The notes under the pieces: model-generated
Seen by the model: the letters and a program-made list of their open reading frames with translations, nothing else
Told to the model about the DNA's origin: nothing
The model's database searches: none
Origin: Adineta ricciae
Taxonomy: Eukaryota; Rotifera; Eurotatoria; Adinetida; Adinetidae
Length of the DNA: 64,000 nucleotides
Assembly: GCA_905250025.1 (NCBI GenBank)
Contig: CAJNOJ010000129.1
Span: 186,001 to 250,000 of the forward strand
Direction: 5' to 3'
Translations under genes and position numbers: made by a program
Part shown: positions 45,629 through 57,965 of the stretch, one piece after another
How positions within the stretch are numbered: the first letter of the stretch is position 1
Layout of the letters: every line of letters begins with the position of its first letter

Positions 45629-48600
45629 TCAAATTTTCCGGTCTTCTCTTACTTCTTTATCATTCGAAATCACTTGTCCAGCTGTTTTTTCTTCGTCGAC
45701 ATTGTCGTCATCGGATTCTTCACTTGCATGTTCTAACCATTGTAGCCACTTGCTAACTTGAAACAAAGCTTTGCCTTTGCCAGGTATGTCATCATTAAGA
45801 TCTTCTTTCCATTTGAAATACGCGTCTTCTTCAATGATGTCTAAGTCGTAGGAATAGACGAACAAACGTAATAGTAACTCTTTGGGAAAGTTATTTTTAT
45901 ATGCGATCAATTGTAATTCATAGAGCGCCCACACTTGTTGTTCAACCGTTTTCAAGTATGTTTGCAAACATTGCCGATGAGTTTCAATGAAAAGTTTCTC
46001 TTGATTCAGCGTTGTTTTATCAGTTTTACAGGAAGCTAGTGTTGGTCCTATCGCTGTTTCGTAAAAACAAGTCACTAGTGTTTGAATAAATGACCGAGTC
46101 GTTTTATCGTAAATTTTAGTTTGTTGTTCAATGAATGCCAGTAGTTCATTGGAGTCGATCGATGATGACGAGAAGGATAGTTTAGCAAATAATTCCACGC
46201 GAAATTTCAAATAAGGACAAAGATATGCTAAATGACGATCTTCGAGAACTTGAAGTAGGACCGCATCTTGACGTTCGCTCTCGGGCAACATATCACGCAT
46301 ATTTATGCGAGAACGTTCAAGTAAATTGCACCTACAAAGAAATCGACAATTGAATTCTAAATGAAGGAAAGAAAAGGCTTACATGTAGATTTCATCGTTA
46401 TTACACAGTTGTTGTAATTGCTGTAAGATGAGAAGAAATAGTGGATGATGCTGACCGTCTTTGAGTAGTTCACATATGTCACTCAGTGACATCAAGATTC
46501 CTGATGTATTCTTTTTTGAATAAGTATTTCCATTGTTTTTACTTGTTGAATCTGAAATAGTTCGAAGAGTTGATTGCAAAGAGTTTGTTTTTCGAAGTTT
46601 CTCTTACCATCGTGTTCGTTATTGAGAGGTATCCAAATAATATTTGCTAGGATCGTTGCTAATTCGGATTTGAATAGAGGAATTTCCTTTTCATAATCAT
46701 GAATTTTCGAGAGGATATTTGTTAAAACTTGAAGACATTGTTGATTAGTAAGAAATGTATTTTTATGCAAATAAATTAATAATCGAGCGATGAATAAAAT
46801 GTTTTTATTATTTTCCTGTAACGATTGATCGAAAACATATTGCAAAAATTCGATGATTTGATTTTTCGATAGTTTCAAACTACGTAAATCATTGAGAATG
46901 CTTTCGAAATCATCGAGTGTCATCTGAAGAAATGAATTGTATTTCGACAATAAATCCTCTCGTGTTGTTGATGATGCTGTTTGATTGGTTGCTTTGTGAT
47001 GATGATGATGGTGGTGGTGGGAATCTTTTGATTTGATTAAAGATGAGAGATTGTTCATATTTTTTGTTAAGGGATGATTAGCAAGAATTTCCGATGATGG
47101 CTTTTTAGTGGAGTCAGCAGTGACCTTTGGAGTGATCGATGCCTCCATTTCTTCTCGATCAGTCATCGGTGCACGATGATTGAATGAATGTTTCGGACGA
47201 AGATTGAACGCTGATGTATTCGAACGATTTATTGAACCATTTGCCGGCAGACCATTCGTATATGTGGGAGAGTTCGACGAACGATTTGGATGACCGTTGG
47301 ATAATTTATGTGAAGAATCGACTTCTTTCGATGATGAGAGATCAAATGGATTCGTTAAGCTATCGTGTTGATTGAGACGTGATTTAGGAGAGTTGGTCGT
47401 ACGATATGTTTGACGTGGTTTGGGAGATGGTGGTAGTTCTGGTTCTTAAAAAAGAATCGACAAAGTTCGAATTTGGAGAAATAGGAAAATATTTACCGGT
47501 CGATAATGGATTGAGTCTTTCGAATTGATATCTATCTGAAGTGACTTGGGTGGATCTTGGACGTTGTAGAATCGATGGGTGGAATGGTGGTCGCTGAAAG
47601 AGACTCGTTGGCGTGTTTGATGTGTGATATGGATAAGCAAATGAATGTGCCAACGAAGGTATCATGCTATTTGCTGGTTGATATTTATATGTGATTTGTG
47701 ATTGTTGATTTCCGTCTTCATCGGTTAATTTCGTTTCTTTTTCGATGAATGCCAAACGTGGTATCCAGTTATTCGAACGTAAATCGACAATATCTTGGAG
47801 AATGAACTTGATACGCAATGGTAGATCTTTTTGGTTTTGAATTTTTTTAATACGTTCTAAATATTGATCCATTAGGTTCTTCCCTTGTCCTTGATCTAAT
47901 TTCTTGCCGACGGTTTGCATGATTTTTGTTAAACATTCGAGATCTTCGCAGCGTTCAGCAAGATTTTCGTTAGTTCCACGTTTCAACAAAGTTTTCAGAC
48001 ATTTGTGTAAAATAGCTTCGGAGACAAGATCAAGTTTACCTAACTCACCAATTAATTTGATGTTACCAATGGCTTTCTTGCGTGCCTCACTACGCGCTTC
48101 TTGAAAATTCATACCGTCTTCGACTGGATTATCTGTTGCTGTTGTTGAATGTCCAAGAAGAATACGATGCTCAAACTCGTATTCGCATTTCGCTAAGAGT
48201 AAACGACGAAATGTTCGGATTGAAGTATCAGCTGGTTCAAAGTTCGGTGCGTCACGATCCAGACGACGACACAATTCAGCATCTATTCAAAGAAATTTAG
48301 TCACACAAAGTTACAAAGATAGTACTCAACTTACACAATGAACAATAGTTCGGTTCGGCTAATGCTTTGTCGAATATTAATAAAATGACTCCTTTTAATA
48401 GGTGTGGTGAATCGATGCCGAAGGATGGATTAGCTAAATCATCAGCGAGCTTATCGAACTTTTCGGGCGTTAATTTATTGAGCAAAGCACGACAGCGACG
48501 AAAAACATCATTATCTTTCTCTTCTTGGGTGCGAACTAAACTTCCATTGGCTTGTTGGTGTGAACGTAACAATGCTTGTGGTATCCACTTATTCGTAGAC

Positions 48601-48716
48601 AATGTTGATTTAGTTAAATCATTAGTGTTGGAAGAAACGACTGCGGCAGCATCATCAGACAAGCTGACAATACCAGCTCGATTCGGCCCAACGGCTTGAA
48701 GCTGATTTGTGGACAG
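45629..48716 (-). CDS. EIF4G2: DAP5/eIF4G2 translation factor, probable non-AUG start
   Basis: DAP5 (NAT1, p97) is an eIF4G paralog without the eIF4E-binding region. It drives cap-independent and alternative initiation through eIF3/eIF4A. The exons are 48716-48335, 48282-47497, 47444-46608, 46551-46383 and 46331-45629 (958 aa from the CUG at 48716). The MIF4G domain follows NKWIPQALL: LLNKLTPEKFDKLADDL, GVILLIFDKALAEPNYCSLY, IGNIKLIGELGKLDLVSEAI, ILHKCLKTLLKR, RIKFILQDIVDLR. A Ser/Pro-rich spacer with a His tract comes next, then an MA3 domain (from about residue 550) and the C-terminal W2/eIF5C domain ending EDAYFKWKEDLN, GKGKALFQVSKWLQWLE and an acidic tail, as in vertebrates. No in-frame ATG exists between the upstream stop and deep inside MIF4G. 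Vertebrate DAP5 likewise starts at GUG. Confidence 0.9.
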
Positions 48717-51519
48717 TTTGAATGAATAGGAGTAAAAGTTAATTCGAATGAGTGTTTAATGAAGAAAAAAAGCGAAATGAATATCGACGACAACAATAGA
48801 AGAGTGAAAAAATCAGAGAGAGATATGTAATTGGTACAATAATCTACTAAATAAAGAGAAAAAAAAGGAGAATAGATTTCGAAATCCGATGATGAATACA
48901 AGAATGCGTTTTTTTATGTACTTGTTTATTTTTTCTTCTTCATCAATCAGAATTTATTAATAAATACCGAGCAATCAGAAAGCATCCAACATCCTCGATT
49001 GGAAAGACACTATTTCCTAAATTTCTAAAAGTTCGAGTACAAATAAACGAAATTTCGATGATGAAATCTGCCGAAAGTAAATAACAAGCGAGATAATTAT
49101 AGATGTCGCTTGTTACTAATCTGCAATGGCGCTAATCGGGAATCACATAGGCCATTGAGTGCAAAAATCAACATGGAATCTCAACAGTGTTTTTGTTGTC
49201 AGTTTTCTTTATTTTACTCATTGAGTCAATCGCAGTCGCGATATTTTCATAATTAACATGAAGCCAAAGAAAAGAAAAAGAATAACAGAATGTTTTTGAC
49301 GTTGTTTACAGCGAACAAGTTTGTTAGAATCTCCTTTCTTTCACATAATGTGAAGAAAAGGAAGGAGAAATACAGAACAGGAAGAAAAAAAAGAACAAAA
49401 CATGAATAGAGCGTTTTCTTTTTTCTCTGGCGTGCATTCGCTCATCTGATTTTAACAGCTGTAGTCTCCGTGGTAGGAGAGTGCATTTCTAATTCTTTTG
49501 CGAATACATATACCTTCTTTTCTCATTTGACGAAAATTAAAAGGAAGAGAAGAACAAATCCGCTAGAGGTTATTTCAACTTTTACTGAATGCCTTGGCTA
49601 TTATCATCTACTAAACACGGAGAGAATAATCTTGAGTCGATTGTTAACTGCGTTCAACCATCAGCCGAGATTCACTCATTAGCAGAGGACGACGAACTAG
49701 CCATATCAAGATACAATGTAAGTACCTGAACCCGATGAATTGAGAAAAACAATTTATTGGTACAAAATTTCCTAGTCATTATTTACAAGTTTAAATCGTA
49801 TCTGTTTCTTCTGGCGACAAATAATTTACAATAAGGTCCGCTATGTGCTGACGCTTATCTTTGTAAATTTTTTCAAAATTGCTACACGATTCATTTATTC
49901 AGCCCGAGAAAGAGTTTTGATTCAATCAACATCGTCATCTCCACCCTCCTCGGTAGTCGTCTCGCCAATTGATACATTTCAAGTGAGTAAAAGCAATTCT
50001 TTACTTGTAATACAAAACACAGACAGAATGTAAACGTATATTTTCAAGGTGAAACCTATTTCGCTAATGAGTCGAATTTTACATGAAACAAAATTTCAAC
50101 CAAAAAATGAAACAATGTAATAGAAATCTATGCGTAATGTTCTTTTCCTCCGAACAGTCGAGAACTCACTGAATTACCGCGCGTTTGCGGAACGAGAAAA
50201 GCAGAGTGAGAGCCAATGAATGTGCTGCAGAATAGAACTCATTGACCTGATAAGCGTAAGCATGGAATGATCTAAAAGTGCTAGCGAAGACATCATACGT
50301 ATCGCCCTCTAGGACAAAAGAACGTTTTTCTATTCTGTGTCGTATGCCGCGTTCTATTCTATCTCTCGTCTTATTTCTCAGAGAATAAATGCTATACCAT
50401 TCATGAGCAAGTCAGCGCACAAGACTGTCTTTGTCTCCGATGATACTTTTTTCAATGACATCTAGTTTCATTTTATCAAATGATCGATGACCATCAAGGC
50501 GCAAGCATGCTTGATAGATACCGCATCATAACATACAGACGTATAATCCGTATTTTATCTCAAAAGATGTGCGTACGTATGTTAAATGAGCAGAAAAAGA
50601 AAGGTAGAAATGATTGAAAATATGATGAATGAATAGATTGAATCGATAAGTTATTTCCAAGCCATTGAAACTTGAAACAAATTAATTTCGTGCGCTGTAC
50701 CTAGAGACTACGCTGATCAATCCATATGCCTTACATAGGCACGAATACTTCAGGCTAAGTATGAATCGATTAAGTTCGGCATTCATGAAGAATATTTGCT
50801 TTTAACTCATCGTTGTACTAAAGGTATGTGTGCGTGCTCGTATTTTGGTTCTTTTCTACAAAACTGTATACAAAAAGCAAAACGAAAACAACTTCAAGAA
50901 CTTTTTGCTTCTTTTTTTTTTCAATCTTGTTTATTAAAAATACATTGCGTATCAGTATTTATTCAAGGCAAGCAAGATGAAAAATAACAAGTCGAATCCT
51001 TGTTTCATTAGGGACAACGGTAATGCTTGTGCGAGCACTTCTTTTTTGTTTGACGATCGATATACAATCGAGTAACGTCCTCCTGAAGGGTAATCATATT
51101 ATCCCATTATCATTTTTGCGTAGATGATAAAGCAACTATCGGACTATAATCTCCATAATCATACACATACACTCAATGCGTGCTTCACGGTAGTTTTACC
51201 TTGAACTTCAAATTATCATTATATAAGTAACGATGGTCTATAACATTTTCTTTTCTTCTTCGTTTTATGTTCTTGCTTTTTATCATTGTCTTACATATGC
51301 TTTCCTCGAAATCACACTGCTAGCGCATGATAGCTTTATGTATAAACTACCAAATTTACCAATGAAATACTCGCGATATATATAAATGCATCAGTCTAGC
51401 GTCTCTCGCCATACTAATAGCAAAATAGATAACTGATTCTCACCTTTAGACTTAGATAAAGCAAAGTGAAGAAATCTGATTTATTTCAAACATGCATGCG
51501 TCATAGTCATGGTGTAATG

Positions 51520-51554
51520 TGACCGGCCTTTTTCCTTCGACGGAACTTCGGTCA
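51520..51554. other. GC-rich imperfect hairpin with TGACCG/CGGTCA arms
   Basis: Outer arms TGACCG (51520-51525) and CGGTCA (51549-51554) enclose an inner TTCC...GGAA pair. A CCGCGG palindrome follows nearby. The block is conspicuously GC-rich against its AT-rich surroundings. It could be a structured RNA, a pair of everted nuclear-receptor half-sites (GGTCA), or chance. Confidence 0.3.
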
Positions 51555-51780
51555 ACTGAAATCGCCGCGGTCCCCTGCCTATCATTGCGATGAATCAGGA
51601 AGAAGTCGATCAGTATATAGTGAGATATATGTTTTTCGTTCGTTTCTTTTACTTTATTCTTAAGTCTAGAGAAAGGTGAAAGAATAGATTTGCACTGCTA
51701 TTTTTACATATAATGACAAGTATATTTCGAAATAGTTTAACAGCAAACAAAAACGAGAGATTTGTTAGCTTTTCTTTCCC

Positions 51781-51783
<3 letters not shown>

Positions 51784-51814
<31 letters not shown>
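51784..51814. repeat. (CT)n microsatellite
   Basis: About 15 tandem CT dinucleotides upstream of PPP1R3. Similar but shorter CT/GA runs occur near 28454, 28896 and 34082. Confidence 0.8.
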
Positions 51815-51819
<5 letters not shown>

Positions 51820-52422
51820 CTTTTGCACTGTATTACTCCGTATATATATTAATGATGGACTTAATTTTTCACCAAATACACACCTTTTTTCTTCGTTGCA
51901 TTTTTTTTTCTTACTGATGCATCATGCATTAATATCACTAGCTTATTTTCGCGAATATCACTTGGGGTAAATATAGAATATAAGTACTTTTAAGGTCGAT
52001 AGATAAAAACTAATGCAGGCCAGTTTGATACAACGCAGATCCTTCACTCCAACTCATGAAGAGTTCAGTTCAGCTCGTTCTCTTATTTTTTTATCCGCTT
52101 TTTTTTGCCCAAGTTAAGTGCATCTGTCGACACTTATTTGAGATTATCTATCATGCGTTACCCATGCGTTCGCAACGTGGTAAATATGTGAAGAGAAGGG
52201 AAAAGCGATTAGATAAACACTTCCACAGAATGAACTATTGACCGATGTTGCCAGTCATATATGTAATCAATTTCTTTTTTCACACATTAAAAAGAAAAAC
52301 AAGAAATTGTCTAGATAGAAATCTTCTTCATATGTGTATTAACTGTCACGCATTGTTTCTAAGTTGTCTATAAGAAGCAGTCGTCAATACATTAGTCTTC
52401 TTTAACTTTCTCTTCGTTAAAT

Positions 52423-54256
52423 ATGCACTTCATCTGTCGTGAACGTGATAGTTTTGTAAGGAAACGTGACTGCCATCGAGTACAACTTAACAACGTTTTT
52501 TTTTCTTTCTTTTTCAGGACGAAAGAAATCATTCGACATCGTCATATATTAACTTTACTCCACAACTTGATTTGCCATCGCTAGAAGATTCCACGATGGC
52601 GCATATGCTTGTGCAACAACAACCGCTGCGAACGCCAAATATGAACATTCTGCCGAGAACATCAACCATCAATCGAAATATTTTGCCCATATCACATTCA
52701 GTTGATGATCGATTGTTTTTCCTTGAACCCAATTCAACTAGTTTCTTCGATTTTTTCGGAAGATTCGCCTCAGAACCAAACATATTCAAGTATCAAACAG
52801 CAGCGAATAATCTTGCAAATAAGAGCTCACCTCGTTCACCTTCCCCTTTAAATCAAGTACAAGAAGAACAAGAAGTAAACACCACAGACTGTGATACAAT
52901 TCAACCAGTAACTCTTGACCACATTGAAAGGTATGCATGGGAATTTAGTTGACAGCATTGTACATATGATTTTTCTGTTCTAGTGATACATTAGATACAA
53001 TTTCACCAGTAACGACAACCAAAAACTTAGATCAAGATGGTATCCTGGATACCACCGCATCAGTCAATCCAGAGCGACATTTTCGTCGGCGAAAGCGTCG
53101 TTCATCTTGGGCACCTTCATCATGTTCAACGGATGATGAAACCAAACCATTAAAAAGTGATTCGGTAGCGAAGTCTAATGACAGTCAAAAAGACAAATCT
53201 CAGCCGATTACTGATAATCCGGAACCAATTTCACTCGAAAGTCTATCGTTAGAAGATACCAATACCAAAACAGAAGAACACAACAAGCCTCTTGAAACAC
53301 CAATTACTTCAAGTCGACTACGATCAAGAAGTAAGGAGAAAAATCATGTTTCGATATGCTAATTTGTGTTTATTCTTTTAGGGTTAAGACATCGTCCATC
53401 TCGTCAAACAGTCTCAATTCCTGATGCTATATGTGAAAGTAATGTTCAATTTTTTGTACCTACTGAAACGCCTGCAGCATCTGTGGCCACACCAACACCA
53501 CCTCCATCGCCTGTTTCACCTTCTAATTCAGTTACAAACACTTTACCCGGTGGTTTAAAACGTGTCGGATCTACTGGAGCAACGAAAAAGATGGTTCGTT
53601 TCGCTGATTCTGTTGGTCGTCAATTAACCCAAGTGCAATACATTCGTTCGATCGCAGATGGCGACTCGAAAGATTCTCTGTGGGCAAAAAGTGATCTTTA
53701 TATACCCACAGTATTAAACTTCGAGCCCAAGCCTTGGTCGTTCGATGTTGCATGGACTTCGAAAAAGCTGACCGAAAGTCATGTACCGAAACGATTCTTT
53801 TGTCTATACCGCCAACCCAATTCCGAACATCCAGATATCTATTTACATGAAGTATGGAAATCTCAAATTAAGTTAGAGCATGCTGATATACGTTTGAAAT
53901 CATCTGCAACCGGTGAACAGTATCTTCATGGAACCGCCTGGGTTACAAATGCTGGTTATTGGAAAAATGTCACCGTGAAATATTCGTTTAATCGTTGGCT
54001 GAATACTTATGAATACGATGCTCAACATCGTTGCCATTCAAACGATTTTCGTAACATCGATCAATTCGAATTCAACATTGATATTCCTCAAGATGTTGAT
54101 CGAATCGATTTCGTGCTGCGTTATCAAGTCAATGGACAAGAGCATTGGGATAATAACGAAGGGAAAAATTATACTCTGGAAACTGAATCATCGTCAATAC
54201 CTCAAACAATTTCATTCCCACATGATTGCGATTTTAATGAAATGAGATTTTACTGA
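52423..54256 (+). CDS. PPP1R3: PPP1R3-type glycogen-targeting subunit of protein phosphatase 1
   Basis: Targets PP1 to glycogen, where it activates glycogen synthase and inhibits phosphorylase. The exons are 52423-52455, 52518-52930, 52984-53330 and 53382-54256 (555 aa). The first exon (MHFICRERDSF, phase 0, 62-bp intron) gives a clean start. The first 330 residues are polar and disordered, with Ser/Pro clusters and a basic RHFRRRKRRSS patch. At about residues 336-340 KKMVRFADS supplies the RVxF-type PP1-docking motif in its typical PPP1R3 context. The C-terminal CBM21 carbohydrate-binding domain follows: SWDVAW-like SFDVAWTSKK, VWKSQIKLEHADI, GTAWVTNAGYWKNVTVKYSF and IDFVLRYQVNGQEHWDNNEG then KNYTL, including the glycogen-contacting WDNNxGxNY signature. 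The vertebrate paralog cannot be assigned. Confidence 0.9.
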
Positions 54257-55277
54257 AGTATAGAATATGCAAATACACTTTCTCTTTTTTATATATAGCA
54301 TGTATTTGTGTCTTTCATTTTTGTGTTATTCATTTGTTCATTCATACGTCTTTTCTTTTTTTTTAATCAGTCATTATCTGAGATGTGTGAACGATGTTAC
54401 TAGAAGAAGAGATATGTACCTTTATACTTTTGTGAACTGTTTTCTCTTCTCTCTAGATGGTAGTTTTTTTCTCGAATTAAATAAAACAGAAACATGTAAC
54501 GAAATAAAAGTTCTATAATAATCGATTTTCAATGTCATGACGAGTGCAGAAGAGTGCTCGATATCCGATGTATGGAGTCATTGATGATTTATCCGAAGTG
54601 GGAGTGAATATAGAGGTACCTTCATTGTTGAGAACAATGGCAGAAATAAAAATTATTGATGGGCTTGAATGAGTTCGTTTCGATGTCAAGATCTCTGATG
54701 TGCAGTGAAAAAAGAACAGGCATGAATCAGTTTTCGCATTAGCAGATGGCTCTATCCGATCTGTTCCTGGCGACATAATCTTGAAGTATGATTTCAATCA
54801 GAGTGCCTTCAACATCGTCGGTGTGACTAGATTAAATGTTCTGGTATTGTTAACTGAAACAGATCAGTAGTTTTGTAGATAAAGTAGACTGACTGCTTGC
54901 GTTTGGTCAAATATATAGATCAAATACGAATGTCAACCTATTTACTATTACAGTCTTGATTAATGTCGAAGTCTGGCAAACTTTATTCAGGTACATTACT
55001 AGATTGATACGAAGTAAGGCTATTATGTAAAAGAGCATTTGCATCATAGAATAAAATTCATCTTTCCTTGGAATTCAGTAGAAGGTTATGATCTATTGTT
55101 AATCTCAACGAACAGACAATATTGATAACAAAGTCACAAATTCTAGGAGATATTTTCTTCAAAGTGACACAGACATAGTAGTGACTTTAACCAATGAGCT
55201 ATATCACAATAAAACGATGATCAAGCATCATCGTTAGGACACTAAAATAATGGAGTTATTGATGTTTAATAATAAAT
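54257..55277. other. Intergenic with coding-like minus-strand traces
   Basis: 3' flanks of PPP1R3 (+) and the dispanin gene (-). On the minus strand two frames are open in tandem: TDDVEGTLIEIILQDYVARN (about 54825-54745) and, shifted, a 94-codon frame at 54513-54797. They read like a degraded gene, but I cannot name it and there is no clear splice between them. Confidence 0.3.
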
Positions 55278-55877
55278 TTATCCGTTTGTTCTTGGCCAAG
55301 CATCGAAGCCGAACAGAAGACCGATAATCAAGGCAATTCCAGATAGGATCGATAAGATACAGAGAATTAAAGCACGTTTATTGAATTGATGTGCATCGGT
55401 GATAAACCCACATCGAAATTTTTCTTGTGCTTTACGAGCAAACGCAAATGCAAATAAACCTAGAAAGGATTTGTTCAAAGAAAATATTCACTCGATGGAT
55501 TAACATACCAAGCGGGAAGAAGAGAAAGATACATAGGATAGCCAACCATCGCCAATCTGATGGACGCCGTGGTGCTTGGGGATCAAATTTTTGACGACGA
55601 TCTACTAGCGTTGCTGAACTTCTAGATTTAACTGTGGGTGTTTTGATTGTTGATTGACTCGAATATAAAGGATTTGTTGGTCGGACTTGTGGATATTCTT
55701 TTTGAAGAAAAAATAATCACACAACGATTAATACAGCGCAATCTTACCAGAATATCTGGAGATTCGGCTAGGTACTGAACTCTGTGATCGTCGATCATTT
55801 TCAGTTGGAGATGGTTTATTATTCGGTCGAAGGTTAATTCTAATATCATTGAAAATAGGCAGTGTATTTTCATTCAT
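55278..55877 (-). CDS. CD225/dispanin-family small membrane protein
   Basis: Exons 55877-55748, 55697-55509 and 55459-55278, all joined in phase 1 (166 aa). The N-terminal 100 residues are polar and basic (LPIFNDIRINLRPNNKPSPT). The C-terminal part has the CD225 layout of the IFITM/PRRT/SynDIG1 superfamily: a first re-entrant or membrane helix DWRWLAILCIFLFPLGLFAF, a conserved cytoplasmic loop with basic residues (ARKAQEKFRCG, then FNKRAL), and a second helix ILCILSILSGIALIIGLLFG. Members sit in endosomal or synaptic membranes and some alter membrane fusion; which subfamily this is cannot be told. It is divergent from PEX13, with 692 bp between starts. Confidence 0.7.
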
Positions 55878-56569
55878 TATAGGAAAACTTGTATTGTGTG
55901 AATCAAAAGAAGATGAGTTCCTTCTTTTTCTCTTCACTTGTTCTAGTTATGTTCTTTTCGTGCGAAAAAGAAACGTTTCGTTACAACAATCGATAGTTAA
56001 AGGAGAAGAAGAGGAAGAAAAACGAACGAAAAGATCGATAGTCATCCATACATCATAAGTTCTCTTCGAGAGTGTGAAGGTTAAGTCACCCAACAAAATG
56101 CGTTGATGAAAAGAAACATATACATATATGTATATACGTATATATACATAGGCGTAGATGATGTGATGTAATTGACACGTTAATGGTACTCTATTCTCTT
56201 ACAGCATCTGTGAGAGTTTCGCTTGGATACACTTGAAAATGTTCAATTTCGATATATGAAGAGCTTTGTGCGGTAAACAGGAAAATTGCAAAACGAAACG
56301 TTTTACAGTTGATGTGATTAAACGAAATGAATGATTATTAGAGTTTCAGCAGCAATACCAATCAGAATAAAACAGACAAAGATGTCGCATAATCTAAAAT
56401 TTCATCTTGGCATGCTCCAATACTAGGTACCCGCCGATGTACGTATACTTGTATACTTGTGAAAAGCAAAGAACTGATTGATCCAATCGTATAATACAAA
56501 CAGTGACTCATAGAGAGTTTTCGTAATCGCCACTGTGTATCTTTGACAATTAGCAGAAATCTTTCATCG
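55878..56569. other. Divergent promoter region, dispanin/PEX13
   Basis: Shared upstream region of two divergent genes. It contains a nearly self-complementary TA-rich block at about 56120-56152 (repeated ATATAC/GTATAT) that could form a cruciform or be microsatellite-like. No gene is seen. Confidence 0.4.
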
Positions 56570-57826
56570 ATGTCGGTCGATAATAATTGGGAACCACCAG
56601 CGCCAATGATCAGTCAACCATTCTCGTCATCGTTTCAGGCAAGCAACAATGCGTTTGTGCCAACTATTGAGTCTATGTATGCGATGTTTCTCAATACTTG
56701 ATTTATCTCATTGTTTACTTTAGACGAGCACAAAGTATAGCACCTCCACTTCCACCGCGAACACTTTCATACCCATCCCGATCTGTCACTTCTTATCCTT
56801 CGATAAATTATCCTAACAATTCGCATGGTCAGCCGCCAATAATATACAATAACCACTATCAGTCTTCTTCGAGTTTGTCTACGAGTAATTTCACACAGAT
56901 GGCAATCGATGAATCACGTTCGGCATTTAGCTCGATCGAGTCAGTCATTCAAACATTTCGTTCCATTTCCCATGTGTTAGAATCGACATTCACAAATGTG
57001 TACACATCATTTCGTGCGATGATTGATCTATTTGATCATTTTACAAGACTCCGATCTGAATTAACTGCATTCTCTTCACTAGTTCCATTCTATCGATTTA
57101 TTAGATCTCTTTACCATCGTCTATTAACAGTTCTACGTTTACGAAAGATAGATCAGTTGGATGATTCATGGACGACAGTTTATACGAATTTGCAGCAGTC
57201 GGCCGAATCAATGAAAGTAACAAATGGACAGTCATCTGGTTTACTCGTTGCTCTATTCTTCCTTGTTACATTCGGTACGCCGATATTAATGGTGAAAGTT
57301 CTCAATTCCATCATAGCGAAACGGCAAGGTATGTCAAACCGGTAGTTCATCAGATCGAACTGCAACAGAATTGATTTTAGTAACTAATAGCCGACTGCAA
57401 CGCGAGACAAAATCAGAGCGTGTCCTTGCACTCTATGATTACGTAGCGCGAAATCCTGATGAATTATCATTTACGCGTGGTATGACGATCTATTTGGCAC
57501 CTCCTGGTAAGATGGTCATCAACTATTTGTTATCTTATCGAACATCTTGTAGCTTTTCAATCACCGAGATCCTACTGGCTCTTGGCTACTATTGATCATG
57601 TTCATATGGGATTCATACCTTCAAATTATGTTCAACCGATAGATATTTCGTCGGATATTAATCTTCATCCACAAAGATTGTTTGATGTCCATGTAAGTTA
57701 TGTTTAGAATTTCTTCTATTATTTAATTGTCATTCTTTTCTACTGTAGAAAGAGACTTCTTCTCCTGACAAAGATGTTTCTCAGTCAATGACAAGACTTG
57801 GAGAAGGGTCAACTGCAGTCTCTTGA
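56570..57826 (+). CDS. PEX13: Peroxin 13
   Basis: Peroxisomal membrane docking factor for the import receptor PEX5, working with PEX14. The exons are 56570-56676, 56724-57328, 57381-57506, 57553-57692 and 57749-57826 (351 aa). The N terminus is Pro-rich and begins MSVDNNWEPPAP (compare the family's PPPKPWE start), then SIAPPLPPRTL. The PEX13 core is DESRSAFSSIESVIQTFRSI, followed by SHVLESTFTNVYTSFRAMIDLFDHF, with membrane segments up to LLVALFFLVTFGTPILMVKV. A C-terminal SH3 domain runs from RVLALYDYVARNPDELSFTR through YWLLATIDH to MGFIPSNYVQPI. The Gly-rich tract of mammalian PEX13 is absent. It ends in a short Ser-rich tail. Convergent with the TIR gene, with 139 bp between stops. Confidence 0.92.
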
Positions 57827-57965
57827 CATGGTAAACTTTGTGCTATTCAATCCCGCGATATTGTTTTATAGTTTCTCGAGAACCCAATTCTTTTTATAAT
57901 AAATGATATTAGCAATGATACACATTATTTAACGAAAGGCAAAACATCTCAAGCGCTTGATGACG

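Larger units (their letters stand above)
48717..52422. other. Long intergenic region between DAP5 and PPP1R3
   Basis: This 3.7 kb is the largest gene-free stretch here. It lies upstream of both divergent genes and may hold promoters or enhancers. It contains a (CT)n microsatellite at about 51784-51814, a local GC-rich hairpin at 51520-51554, and an open plus-strand frame at 49845-50033 ending at a GTGAGT donor (phase 0) whose product includes SSSPPSSVVVSPIDTFQ. That segment could be an upstream exon of PPP1R3 or of a short transcript, but I found no in-frame ATG for it. Confidence 0.4.

Noticed and set aside
48614-48901. Minus-strand frame with an ATG overlapping the DAP5 5' end
   Set aside because: It is out of frame with the MIF4G coding sequence and is hydrophobic low complexity. 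It was considered as an upstream start for DAP5 and dismissed for frame.
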